From Deltaproteobacteria bacterium (GTDB taxonomy: Bacteria > Desulfobacterota > Desulfovibrionia > Desulfovibrionales > Desulfovibrionaceae): a DNA stretch of 52,248 nt. The stretch's first letter is position 1; each line of letters starts with the position of its first letter. The stretch is from the NCBI GenBank assembly GCA_031275645.1, contig JAISOL010000067.1:1-52248 (forward strand). The letters run 5' to 3'. The notes below the pieces were generated by a model. That model was not told where the DNA came from. It made no database searches and saw only the letters and a list, made by a program, of their open reading frames with translations. Shown in pieces: positions 26,174-33,589 of this stretch. Made by a program: the position numbers and the translations under genes.

Positions 26174-26746
26174 AGCCTGTGGCTTTGGCGACATCAGCCG
26201 GGGGCATTTTCAGGCGCAAAAGATTCCCGGCGACTTCTGTTTTTCCTTCCTGCCGTCCTTCCTGCCGCCCTTCCTGCAGCCCTTTCTGCAGCCCTTCCTG
26301 TCGCCCTTCCTGCAGTCCTTCCTGCAGCCCTTCCTGTCGCCCTTTCTGTTCGCCTTCGCGATAAGCGCCTATGTAATTGTCTTCAAAATCCATGCGCGCC
26401 TTTTCTCTGGCTTCGGCTAGGGCGCGGGCGCGTTCGTCGCCGCTCAGAACTTTTATGACTCCCCAGGCTTCCGCTATGGCGGGGTTGGTTTGCGACAGCA
26501 TTTCAAATTCCTCCTTTTCCCTGGCGCGGAAAAACCGCATCCAGTTGCAGAGCTGAGAGCCGTCAGGCTCACGCACCTTGGGTATTTCCAGCACATGGAT
26601 TTCTATGGAATCCGGAAAACTGACCCGCGTATTTTCATCGCCGGAGCCGGTATGGACTTTGACATCCAGAACGCCCAGCTTGTCGTCGATATACTCCCGC
26701 TCCAGATGCGAATCGACGACTTCAATCCCCTGATATTCCTCACAGG
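26127..26746 (-). pseudogene. Rpn-family gene copy with internal in-frame deletion and lost 5' end
   Basis: Compared with the intact neighbour, exactly 201 bases (25534-25734 there) are missing at 26639/26640, joining VHTGSG to DENTRV in frame. The 67 lost residues include the E-x-Q part of the active site. Homology stops at about 26746, before any start codon, next to the end of the glycosyltransferase gene. An ATG at 26594 could still give a 155-residue C-terminal protein. Its tail (NLLRLKMPPADVAKATGL) differs from the intact copy while the last 14 residues agree, so the gene is a mosaic. Confidence 0.85.
26244..26351 (-). repeat. 12-base coding microsatellite in the second Rpn copy, about 9 units
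   Basis: Same unit as at 25116-25248 but with fewer and differently ordered units, encoding QEGL/QEGR/QKGL repeats. Confidence 0.8.
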
Positions 26747-26757
26747 AGGGATTACAA

Positions 26758-27489
26758 TCACAGCCGCAGCATTTTTCTTTTATGCAGCAATAAATACAGC
26801 TCTTTATATATAAAGCGGAAAATTCTGAAAATTTCGCGAATAATTTTAAAATGCAAGGCTGTTGCCCCGCTTCTCCTGCCTCCGATGACGCTGCCTTGGT
26901 CCGCCAGTTCCAGCAGATACGGCAAATGGAGTATATTCGGCACCTTATGCCAGAAAAAAAGATCCAGATAGTCGTCCAAAGGGCAGAACCAGCGCCCGGC
27001 CTTTTTTATGAAATTTTTCGCCGCCTTTGGGGTGAGATAATATCCCTGCCCGCCGCTTACCTTTTCAAAGGTAAGGCCATAGCCGTCCCGCAGGGGGTGA
27101 ATCTTCCGCTCAAAAAGAGCGTAAAGCCGGACATAGGCGTGGCCGGAAGACGCGATATCCGTGATCCCGCGCAAGAAACCGTCCTTCAGCACGACATCGT
27201 CTTCCAGCACAAAGACAGGCTCGTTCAGAGCCGCGCATTTCCTCCATAAGGAGAAATGGGAGGCGAAACAGGCCTTTTCCGCCTTGCTGAGGTCGCGCCC
27301 TTTGAAGAGATAAACCAGAACCCGGCTGAAATGCCCGGAAAATTCCAGGTGTTCATCCTTTTGCGCGTCCACCGCCTTGAAGAAGCGAAAATCCAGAGAC
27401 CGCGCATAGGGGCGGATTTGCTCCAGCATACGCTCCCTTCTCTCCCCGGAACGCTCAAGGTTGATGATGAACAGCTTCAGTCCGCGCAT
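26758..27489 (-). CDS. Glycosyltransferase family 25 (lipopolysaccharide biosynthesis)
   Basis: This 243-residue protein has the GT25 start (LKLFIINLERSGERRERM), a central ACFASHFSLWRKC and the LEDD motif (FVLEDDVVLKDGF near residue 93) that binds the nucleotide-sugar metal, then GQGYYLTPKAAKNFIKKA. It probably adds a hexose to LPS core or O-antigen at the inner membrane face. The C-terminus (RFIYKELYLLLHKRKMLRL) is basic and possibly amphipathic. No LPS cluster surrounds it. The gene is more AT-rich than the core operons and abuts the Rpn remnant, both signs of an accessory insertion. The ribosome site is weak. Confidence 0.85.
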   Translation of the reverse strand: MRGLKLFIINLERSGERRERMLEQIRPYARSLDFRFFKAVDAQKDEHLEFSGHFSRVLVYLFKGRDLSKAEKACFASHFSLWRKCAALNEPVFVLEDDVVLKDGFLRGITDIASSGHAYVRLYALFERKIHPLRDGYGLTFEKVSGGQGYYLTPKAAKNFIKKAGRWFCPLDDYLDLFFWHKVPNILHLPYLLELADQGSVIGGRRSGATALHFKIIREIFRIFRFIYKELYLLLHKRKMLRL

Positions 27490-27709
27490 TTCCGTAAAGC
27501 TAGCACGCCTCCGGAAAATTATCCAGCCGGCCGGCGGCGGGAGAGTTTCACCCTGTCAATTATAACGGTTCATCTCCGAACAATGGGGACCACGTCTTAT
27601 TGCTTTTTCCGGTGTCCGCATAGTATGTTGTCGCCTGCCGGGAGAAGCATTTCACCTGCGCTCTCCGCGCGAAGCTTCAAGCAATCTTGTATACTCCGGG
27701 GAGGCGGGC
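27490..27709. other. Divergent intergenic region
   Basis: These 220 bases separate the glycosyltransferase (minus) from the DUF1266 region (plus). A TATACT at about 27689 is a good -10 hexamer for the plus strand but has no convincing -35. GGGGAGG precedes the ATG at 27710. Nothing else is seen. Confidence 0.4.
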
Positions 27710-28480
27710 ATGAGCGGGAAAACGGGGCTTCTTTTCGAGATCGAGGGCGCGCCGCGCCGGCAGGGACTGTTTAAAAAACTGCGCAGTTACATAGGCGTTT
27801 CTGATTCCGGCATTCGCGTTGAACTGGGCGGCGGCGTGTACGACTGCGCCCGGGAGGACATTTTTGACGTCTACGTCAAGGAGCCGGTGATCCCGGAAGT
27901 GGACGCCCGAACCACGGTGATTGAGTTTTATAACGAGGGAAAACCGCGGTTTTTCGCGCTGGGGGATGATACCTTTCCCGGCCTTAAACTGCCTCCACCC
28001 AGCGTGAAGTCTTGCAAAGCAGTTGGGGCTTTGACAACGGCTCCGACTTGAAGCGCATGCTTCCCAAACTGATGAACGGCCGCTCCACGGCGCAGTGGGA
28101 GGAATTCGCCGCCGATCCGGAAGCGTTGGATGCGGACGCGCGGGCGCTGTATGACGAAATCACCCGGGCGGGCGGCGAACGTTGCTTTCGGGCCTGGGAT
28201 TGGCAACGGCTGAGCTTCATTTCGTCTCTGGGATACCTCTGTGAATGGCTTTCTTATGAGGAATCGCTGAGTTGGTGTCTCCGGGCGGGACAGAAACTCC
28301 AAGCCCTGTTTCGAAGCTGGGACCAATTCATGCGCTGCTATCTGCTTGGCTATTGCTTCTGGGCGAGAGAGGATCCGGCCGACGGCGACAGCGAAACGGC
28401 GGATATATGAGCATTATAAAGAGCTGCCCGAAAACCCGTGGTCGGTGGCCTGGGATTTACCTCTGAAACGCGAGTGGGCC
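27710..28480 (+). pseudogene. Frameshifted DUF1266-domain gene
   Basis: ATG at 27710 (ribosome site GGGGAGG) opens a frame to 28051 with an N-terminal part (YIGVSDSGIRVELGG, TTVIEFYNEGKPRFFALGDD) of unknown, perhaps PH-like, fold. DUF1266 homology then continues in another frame from about 27986: QREVLQSSWGFDNGSDLKRM, FRAWDWQRLSFISSLGYL and LLGYCFWARED, and after a second shift near 28385 back to the first frame with YEHYKELPENPWSVAWDLP. Two compensating shifts and no start codon in the middle frame make a decayed gene more likely than overlapping genes. DUF1266 has no established function. Confidence 0.75.
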
Positions 28481-28492
28481 GACAGTTCCGGC

Positions 28493-28834
28493 GTGATCAA
28501 TGAAACCCGGACTAAACTCCCGGCGGACTTCGCGTTTTTACCGGAGATGTACGCGGACGCGTACTTCCCCGATTTTCTTGTGGACAAGCTGCGCGATCTG
28601 CTCCTCGAGATTGTCCGTTTTATAGAGGAAGGCGGCCATACCGCGCAGGAGCTGCAAGTGGTTTTGGACTGCGTCATTCAAAAAACGAACGAGCTGGCGG
28701 AGGAATTTGAGGAAAACGGCAGCGGGGTTGAGACAGCCGCCCGTGATTCCATCGGGGGAACAGTCGAAAACATACTGCGTTATTTCGACGCCGACATGGA
28801 CATTGAAACCGCGATCCGGATGCGCGAGTGGTAA
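28493..28834 (+). CDS. DUF5713-family protein
   Basis: The segment KLPADFAFLPEMYADAYFPD, then FLVDKLRDLLLEIV and the C-terminal ETAARDSIGGTVENILRYFD...ETAIRMREW, match DUF5713, a small family of unknown function. The frame is continuous with the last part of the DUF1266 remnant, so this may be a natural fusion or a gene starting at GTG 28493, for which no clear ribosome site is seen. About 113 residues from that start. Its end overlaps the next gene or lies a few bases before it. Confidence 0.7.
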   Translation: MINETRTKLPADFAFLPEMYADAYFPDFLVDKLRDLLLEIVRFIEEGGHTAQELQVVLDCVIQKTNELAEEFEENGSGVETAARDSIGGTVENILRYFDADMDIETAIRMREW

Positions 28835-28842
28835 GCGGGGAT

Positions 28843-29358
28843 GTGATCCGGGAACTTTTTACAGGGCAATACAGGATACTTGCGTTCTTCGCCCTTGCCG
28901 TGATCCTCGTCTATATTCCCGCATTTGCCCTTGTTCTGCGCCGCAGAAAGAAGCGCGGAGAGGATTTTCTGAGGCGGCATCCGAACGCGGCGATCGTGAG
29001 GATACTGCGCGGAAAAACCACCGGAATCCTGACCGTGCACAGCGTGGACGGAGAGAAGCCGGTGCTTGCCTCAAAAGGCACGACCTGGTTTCTTTACCTC
29101 GCCCCCGGCGAGCATGAGCTGCTCCTCTCCTATCAATGGACAAAGATTAACATACTCGGCAAGCTCTCCCGCTACTTCGACGCCAATCAGACCGTTTCGG
29201 GAAAGACGGCGGTAAAGCGTATGACGGTGAAGGCCTATGAGAAATACAGCCTTTTTTACGACCCGCAAACGGAAAATTATAAATTTACGCGGAATATGAG
29301 CGAAACCGTGAAACGCTCTAAAGAGTTCGCAGATAGGCCGCGTAGCCCTCGGCATTGA
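28843..29358 (+). CDS. Membrane-anchored protein of unknown function
   Basis: This roughly 171-residue protein has one strong membrane helix near the N-terminus (ILAFFALAVILVYIPAFALV) followed by a basic RRRKKR stop-transfer and a mixed alpha/beta cytoplasmic part (ILRGKTTGILTVHSVDGEK, WFLYLAPGEHELLLSYQW). I do not recognise a family. GTG at 28843 has AGCGGGG upstream; GTG at 28828 in the same frame is possible. It is coupled to the DUF5713 gene, and its last 41 bases overlap the end of the convergent aldo/keto reductase gene, an unusual overlap that suggests it was inserted or extended there. Confidence 0.6.
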   Translation: MIRELFTGQYRILAFFALAVILVYIPAFALVLRRRKKRGEDFLRRHPNAAIVRILRGKTTGILTVHSVDGEKPVLASKGTTWFLYLAPGEHELLLSYQWTKINILGKLSRYFDANQTVSGKTAVKRMTVKAYEKYSLFYDPQTENYKFTRNMSETVKRSKEFADRPRSPRH

Positions 29359-30334
29359 TCCTCACCAGTTCCGGGGTGTCCAGTCCGTAGGGGCAGCGGG
29401 ATTTGCAAGCGCCGCAACCGATGCACTCCAGGGCGGTTTTAAGCTTGGCCCTGGCGGCGGGATTGAGGGTGAAGGAGGCGGGAGCGCGCTTGAGCAGAAT
29501 GAGAATGCGGGCGACCAGGGGAATGTCGATCTCCGTCGGACAGGGCAGGCAGTAGCCGCAGCCCCGGCAGAAGGACGCGCCCAGTTCCCTGCGCCGCTCC
29601 TCGGCCCGCTTTTCCATACTCCTGTCCCAGAGAGGGGGAGAGGAAGCCAGGGCCAGAAACTCCTCCAGTTCTTCCATTTTCTGTATTCCCCAGATGGGAA
29701 CCACATTTTCGTGCTTGTGGATAAAGGCCACGGCCGCCGGAATATCGTTGATCAGGCCGCCGCCCAGAGCCTTCATGGCTATGAAGCCCAGATCCAGCTC
29801 CTTGCAGAGGCCGGGCAGTTCCAGTTCCCTGCCGGCGGCAAGGAGGCTGAAGGGGAACTGCAGGGTGTCGTACAAACCCGTGCGCGCCGCCTTTACGGCG
29901 CTGTCTATTGAATGATTGGTGATGCCGATGAAACGGATCTTTCCGGACTCCCTGGCCCTCAGAAGGGCTTCGTAGCTGCCGCTGCCGTCGCCCGGAAGGG
30001 GAACGTGGTTGGCGTTGTGCAACTGAAGTATATCCACATAATCAGTGCGCAGGTTCCGGAGGCTCGTTTCCAGATCCTCCAGAATCTTTTCGCCGGTCTT
30101 ACCCTGCGTTTTTGTGGAAATGACAAGGGAAGAGCGCCTGGAAAACAGAGCCGCGCCGATTTTCTCCTCGCTGTCCGTATACGAGCGAGCCGTGTCGATG
30201 TAATTGACGCCCGCGTCCACCGCGCGCGACAGGATGCGCCCGGCCTCCTCCACAGACAGGCGCTGTATGGGCAGGGCTCCGAAAGCCGGCCTGGTGACCA
30301 GAAGATTTGTCCTGCCAAGGCGTATCTTTTCCAT
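29318..30334 (-). CDS. Aldo/keto reductase with C-terminal [4Fe-4S] ferredoxin domain
   Basis: The N-terminal barrel (residues 1 to about 270) has the catalytic Asp and Tyr in NYIDTARSYTDSEEKIG, Lys in VISTKTQGK and His in LQLHNANHV. The C-terminus has two [4Fe-4S] motifs, CRGCGYCLPCP (about 258) and CIGCGACKSRCPYGLD (about 308). Such fusions are frequent in anaerobes and probably use ferredoxin or NAD(P)H to reduce carbonyl compounds; the substrate is unknown. ATG at 30334 has CGGAGG upstream. It is followed by the convergent membrane protein gene. Confidence 0.9.
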   Translation of the reverse strand: MEKIRLGRTNLLVTRPAFGALPIQRLSVEEAGRILSRAVDAGVNYIDTARSYTDSEEKIGAALFSRRSSLVISTKTQGKTGEKILEDLETSLRNLRTDYVDILQLHNANHVPLPGDGSGSYEALLRARESGKIRFIGITNHSIDSAVKAARTGLYDTLQFPFSLLAAGRELELPGLCKELDLGFIAMKALGGGLINDIPAAVAFIHKHENVVPIWGIQKMEELEEFLALASSPPLWDRSMEKRAEERRRELGASFCRGCGYCLPCPTEIDIPLVARILILLKRAPASFTLNPAARAKLKTALECIGCGACKSRCPYGLDTPELVRINAEGYAAYLRTL

Positions 30335-30379
30335 TACCGTGCTCCTCCGGGTTAATAAGGGGGCCGGATTTCCTGAAAA

Positions 30380-30616
30380 TCACAGCCGGGCCAGGGCGTT
30401 CCCACAGGCTTGCAGCCTAAAATCAAGCACATCCTCAAGCACATCCTCGTCATGCGCCGTGGACAGACTGTAGCGGTTCGTGGGCTTGTTGTATATACCC
30501 TCCTGAAACATAGCGAAATCAAGGCGTTTGCGCAAAGCGAGATCCGTGCCCTGCATGTCGCGGCGGTTTGCCATGCCGCTCTTGTCCGTCAGGGCCGGAT
30601 TAAAGACCGTTCCCAC
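30380..30616 (-). pseudogene. C-terminal remnant of a class III aminotransferase (GSA aminotransferase-like)
   Basis: Within this 78-codon frame the stretch LALRKRLDFAMFQEGIYNKP and SLSTAHDEDVLEDVLDF resembles the C-terminal end of glutamate-1-semialdehyde/class III aminotransferases, where a small-domain strand is followed by S-x-A-H-T-x-E-D-I. Nothing of the PLP-binding core is present. It is probably a relic left between the aldo/keto reductase and the cysteine operon promoter. Confidence 0.55.
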
Positions 30617-30627
30617 TCAAATTTCGC

Positions 30628-30656
30628 TTGACGGAAATCCTCCTTGCGCATATTAT
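30628..30656 (+). promoter_or_regulatory. Strong sigma-70-like promoter of the cysteine/encapsulin operon
   Basis: TTGACG (30628-30633) and TATTAT (30651-30656) are each 5/6 to consensus with the ideal 17-base spacer. Predicted start is near 30663, giving a leader of only about 23 bases before the cysteine synthase ATG. The surrounding sequence is AT-rich compared with the operons. Confidence 0.75.
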
Positions 30657-30685
30657 TATAAAAACGATATGAATAATGTATTTTA

Positions 30686-31588
30686 ATGGCGAAAATAACA
30701 GATCTGGTGGGTAATACCCCTCTCCTTGAGCTTTCCCGGCTTGGAGCCGGGAAAGGGGCTTCCCTGTACGCCAAGGCGGAATTCTGCAACCCTTCGGGTT
30801 CGGTAAAGGACAGGGCGGCCGGAGCAATGCTGGCGAAAGGCCTGGAAGAGGGAAAGCTCAAGCCCGGCAGGACCATCATGGACGCCACAAGCGGTAATAC
30901 GGGCATAGCCTACGCCATGCTGGGGGCGGCCCTGGGTTTTCCGGTCCGCCTCTATCTGCCGGCCAACGCCTCAGCCGAGCGCAAGTCCATAATGCGCCAC
31001 TATGGAGCCGAAGTCGTGGAAACCAGCCCCCTGGAAGGCTCGGACGGAGCCTATCTCGCGGCGAAAAAAGAAGCGGAGGCCAGTCCGGAGCGCTACTTTT
31101 ACCCCGATCAGTACAACAACCCCGCCAACTGGCGGGCTCACTACCACGGCACCGGCGCCGAAATCTGGGAACAGACCGGAGGGAGGGTCAGCCATTTTAT
31201 CTGCTCTCTGGGGACAGCGGGAACATTTATGGGGACCAGCCGGCGTCTGAAGGAATACAACAAAGAAATAAAAGCCATTGCCGTTCAGCCTGATTCGCCC
31301 TTTCACGGCATAGAAGGCACCAAGCACATGGCGAGCACCATCAAGCCGGGCTTTTACGACGAATACTGGCCGGACGGCTTCAGTTCCGTCAGCACCGAGG
31401 ATGCCTATGCCACGGCCCGCCGCCTCGCCCTGGAAGAGGGCATATACTCGGGCATAAGCGCGGGCGCCAACGTCTGCGCCGCCCTCAGGCTGGCGGAAAG
31501 CCTGCCGGCTGAAGCCGTTGTGGTGACGATTCTCTGCGACGCCGGCAGCCGCTACGTTTCGGACGGGTTCTGGAATGCGGGAAGCTGA
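30686..31588 (+). CDS. cysM: PLP-dependent cysteine synthase (CysK/CysM family)
   Basis: This 300-residue fold-type II PLP enzyme makes cysteine by adding sulfide or a protein thiocarboxylate to an activated serine. The PLP lysine lies in NPSGSVKDRAAG (about 41), the substrate loop is TSGNTGIAY (about 72) and the phosphate-binding turn is SLGTAGT (about 175). It starts MAKITDLVGNTPLLEL, as expected. There is no Shine-Dalgarno sequence before the ATG, which is odd for the first gene of a well-promoted operon. It overlaps the JAMM peptidase gene by 14 bases. Being with a CysO-like carrier and Mec-like peptidase, it is more likely a CysM-type enzyme using thiocarboxylate than a free-sulfide CysK, but sequence alone does not settle that. 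Confidence 0.9.
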   Translation: MAKITDLVGNTPLLELSRLGAGKGASLYAKAEFCNPSGSVKDRAAGAMLAKGLEEGKLKPGRTIMDATSGNTGIAYAMLGAALGFPVRLYLPANASAERKSIMRHYGAEVVETSPLEGSDGAYLAAKKEAEASPERYFYPDQYNNPANWRAHYHGTGAEIWEQTGGRVSHFICSLGTAGTFMGTSRRLKEYNKEIKAIAVQPDSPFHGIEGTKHMASTIKPGFYDEYWPDGFSSVSTEDAYATARRLALEEGIYSGISAGANVCAALRLAESLPAEAVVVTILCDAGSRYVSDGFWNAGS

Positions 31589-32039
31589 GGGCGGCAGGCT
31601 CGTGATCCCCGCGGATATTGAAAAACGCCTCCGGGAAGAAGGCGAAAAAGCCTATCCGGAGGAATGCTGCGGCTTTGTGCTGGGGCACGATGAAAAGGAC
31701 GTCCGCTTCGCGGAAGAGCTCATCGTTCTTGAAAATGCCCGGAAGGGTAGCGCGCGGCGACGGCGTTTCAGCATAGAGGCGGACGAATTCATGCGCGCGG
31801 AAAGGGAAGCCTCCGTCCGGGGACGGGAGATCACGGGAATTTATCACTCCCATCCTGACCACCCCGCCCTGCCGTCGGAGTACGACAAAGAACACGCTTT
31901 GCCCTTTTATTCGTACGTCATCCTTTCAGTGGCCGGAGGGAAAGCCGGCGAAGTCAAAAGTTTCGTTCTTGAAGCGGACAGGAGCTCCTTTGCGGAAGAA
32001 AAAATCGTGCGCAGGGAAGAGGAGGCCGGATCTCCATGA
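31575..32039 (+). CDS. M67-family JAMM metallopeptidase (Mec-like)
   Basis: This 154-residue zinc peptidase has the full JAMM motif: Glu in YPEECCGFVLG (about 29) and HSHPDHPALPSEYD (about 95-108), an exact HxH-x7-S-x2-D. In actinobacteria the equivalent Mec protein hydrolyses the CysO-cysteine adduct to release cysteine; in pyridine-thiocarboxylate clusters (QbsD) it trims residues after the Gly-Gly of the carrier. Both jobs fit here, because the next gene encodes a carrier with a C-terminal tail beyond Gly-Gly. ATG at 31575 lies inside the end of cysM. Confidence 0.9.
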   Translation: MREAEGGRLVIPADIEKRLREEGEKAYPEECCGFVLGHDEKDVRFAEELIVLENARKGSARRRRFSIEADEFMRAEREASVRGREITGIYHSHPDHPALPSEYDKEHALPFYSYVILSVAGGKAGEVKSFVLEADRSSFAEEKIVRREEEAGSP

Positions 32040-32067
32040 ATGACAAATTTCATTTAAGGTGAAGCTT

Positions 32068-32373
32068 ATGGTAGCAAGCATACATCTGCCGGCGGCCCTT
32101 CGGGTTTTTACGGAGCAGCGGCGCGAGGTCGCCGTCGCCGGCTCCACGGCCGGGGAGGCCCTGGCCTCTCTTGCCGCAAAACACCCCGCTGTGCGGCAGC
32201 ATCTCTACAACGAGGCGGGAGAACTCCGCCCGTTCATCAATGTGTATATAGGCGAGACGAACATAAAAAAACTTCAGGGCCTGGATACGCCGCTCCCGGA
32301 CGGAGCCGTCCTGACGCTGGTCCCGGCCATAGCCGGCGGCAGGGAGCGGGTGTGGGGCAAGGCCCGGCCATGA
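32068..32373 (+). CDS. MoaD/ThiS/CysO-type sulfur carrier protein with C-terminal tail
   Basis: This 101-residue beta-grasp protein resembles CysO/MoaD (VRQHLYNEAGELRPFINVYI, then GLDTPLPDGAVLTLVPAIAGG). The Gly-Gly at residues 90-91 is the site that would be adenylated and converted to a thiocarboxylate, but ten more residues (RERVWGKARP) follow, so the carrier must be trimmed before use. ATG at 32068 has AAGGTGAAG upstream; a GTG at 32059 is possible. It overlaps the moeB-like gene, and the tail codons are the same DNA that carries the start region of that gene, so the tail may have arisen by stop-codon loss or be a functional propeptide. Confidence 0.88.
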   Translation: MVASIHLPAALRVFTEQRREVAVAGSTAGEALASLAAKHPAVRQHLYNEAGELRPFINVYIGETNIKKLQGLDTPLPDGAVLTLVPAIAGGRERVWGKARP

Positions 32374-33566
32374 TGGAAAACCTCCTGCGCGATCGGGATC
32401 TGCCCGAACTTTCCCGTGAGGAATTCGCCCGTTACAGCCGTCATCTCCTGTTGCCGGAGATCGGGGCGGAGGGGCAAAAAAGGCTCAAGGCGGCCAGGGT
32501 CCTCCTTGTGGGGACAGGCGGGCTGGGGGCCCCCCTTGCCCTGTACCTCGCGGCCGCCGGAGTAGGGACTCTGGGCCTTGTCGATTTTGATTTCGTGGAG
32601 GAATCAAACCTGCAACGCCAGGTTATCCACGGCTCCCGCGACGTGGGCAGGCCGAAGGTGGCCTCGGCCCGGGACAGGATCAGGGACATCAACCCCGGAA
32701 TCAACGTCGTCACCCACAATACCAGGCTCAGCAGCGCCAACGCCCTGGAGATTATCGCGAAATACGACCTTGTGGCCGACGGCACCGACAATTACCAGAC
32801 CCGCTATCTTGTCAACGATGCCTGCGTGCTGCTGGGGAAGCCCAATATTTACGGCTCGGTCTTTCAATTTGAAGGGCAGGCTTCGGTTTTTTACGCCCAA
32901 GAGGGGCCCTGCTACCGCTGCCTGTACCCTGAACCTCCTCCGCCCGGTCTTGTGCCCTCATGCGCGGAAGGAGGCGTTATGGGCGTGCTGCCCGGCATGG
33001 TGGGAATCATTCAGGCCGGCGAGGCCATCAAGCTCCTTGTCGGCTCCACCGAATACGCGCGCAGCCCCGCGCGGACCCTCATAGGGAGGCTGCTGCTCTT
33101 CGATTCCTGGAAAATGGAGTTCCGGGAGCTGCTTCTGGACAAAGATCCCCTCTGTCCCGTCTGCGGGGAGAACCCCTCAATACGTGAACTTGTGGACTAT
33201 GAACAGTTTTGCGGCCTTAAACAGCAGGAAGAAGCCGAGGAGCCGGTGGAGAGCATAGGGGCGCGGGAGCTGAAAGCCTGGCTGGACAGAGAGGAACCCG
33301 TACAGATTATAGATATCCGCGAGCCTCACGAGCGGGCTATCCTTAAATTCCCCCGCTCGAAGTACATTCCCCTGGGGCAGATGGCCCGGCGCTCGGACGA
33401 ATTCGATCCCGCGGTGGCCGCCGTGTTCGTCTGCAAGATCGGGCAGCGCAGCATATTCGCCATCAGAGCCTTGCGTGAGGCAGGCTACAGGGGGAGGCTG
33501 CTCAATCTGAGGGACGGCGTCAACGGCTGGGCAAAAGAAGTGGATACAACGCTTCCTGTTTATTGA
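32370..33566 (+). CDS. MoeB/MoeZ-type adenylyltransferase with C-terminal rhodanese domain
   Basis: This roughly 398-residue E1-like enzyme activates the carrier's C-terminal Gly with ATP and then transfers sulfur. Visible features: nucleotide-binding GTGGLGAPLALYLAAAGVG (about 48), LVDFDFVEESNLQRQ, zinc pairs CYRCLYPE and CPVCGENP, the PSCAEGGVMGVLPGMVG cysteine loop, and a rhodanese domain (about 300-398) with active-site Cys in FVCKIGQRS. MoeZ of Mycobacterium, which activates CysO, has the same two-domain layout. ATG at 32370 or 32373 is the probable start; the frame opens at GTG 32352. Confidence 0.93.
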   Translation: MMENLLRDRDLPELSREEFARYSRHLLLPEIGAEGQKRLKAARVLLVGTGGLGAPLALYLAAAGVGTLGLVDFDFVEESNLQRQVIHGSRDVGRPKVASARDRIRDINPGINVVTHNTRLSSANALEIIAKYDLVADGTDNYQTRYLVNDACVLLGKPNIYGSVFQFEGQASVFYAQEGPCYRCLYPEPPPPGLVPSCAEGGVMGVLPGMVGIIQAGEAIKLLVGSTEYARSPARTLIGRLLLFDSWKMEFRELLLDKDPLCPVCGENPSIRELVDYEQFCGLKQQEEAEEPVESIGARELKAWLDREEPVQIIDIREPHERAILKFPRSKYIPLGQMARRSDEFDPAVAAVFVCKIGQRSIFAIRALREAGYRGRLLNLRDGVNGWAKEVDTTLPVY

Positions 33567-33589
33567 AACCCTAACGAAAAGGAGTGCAT

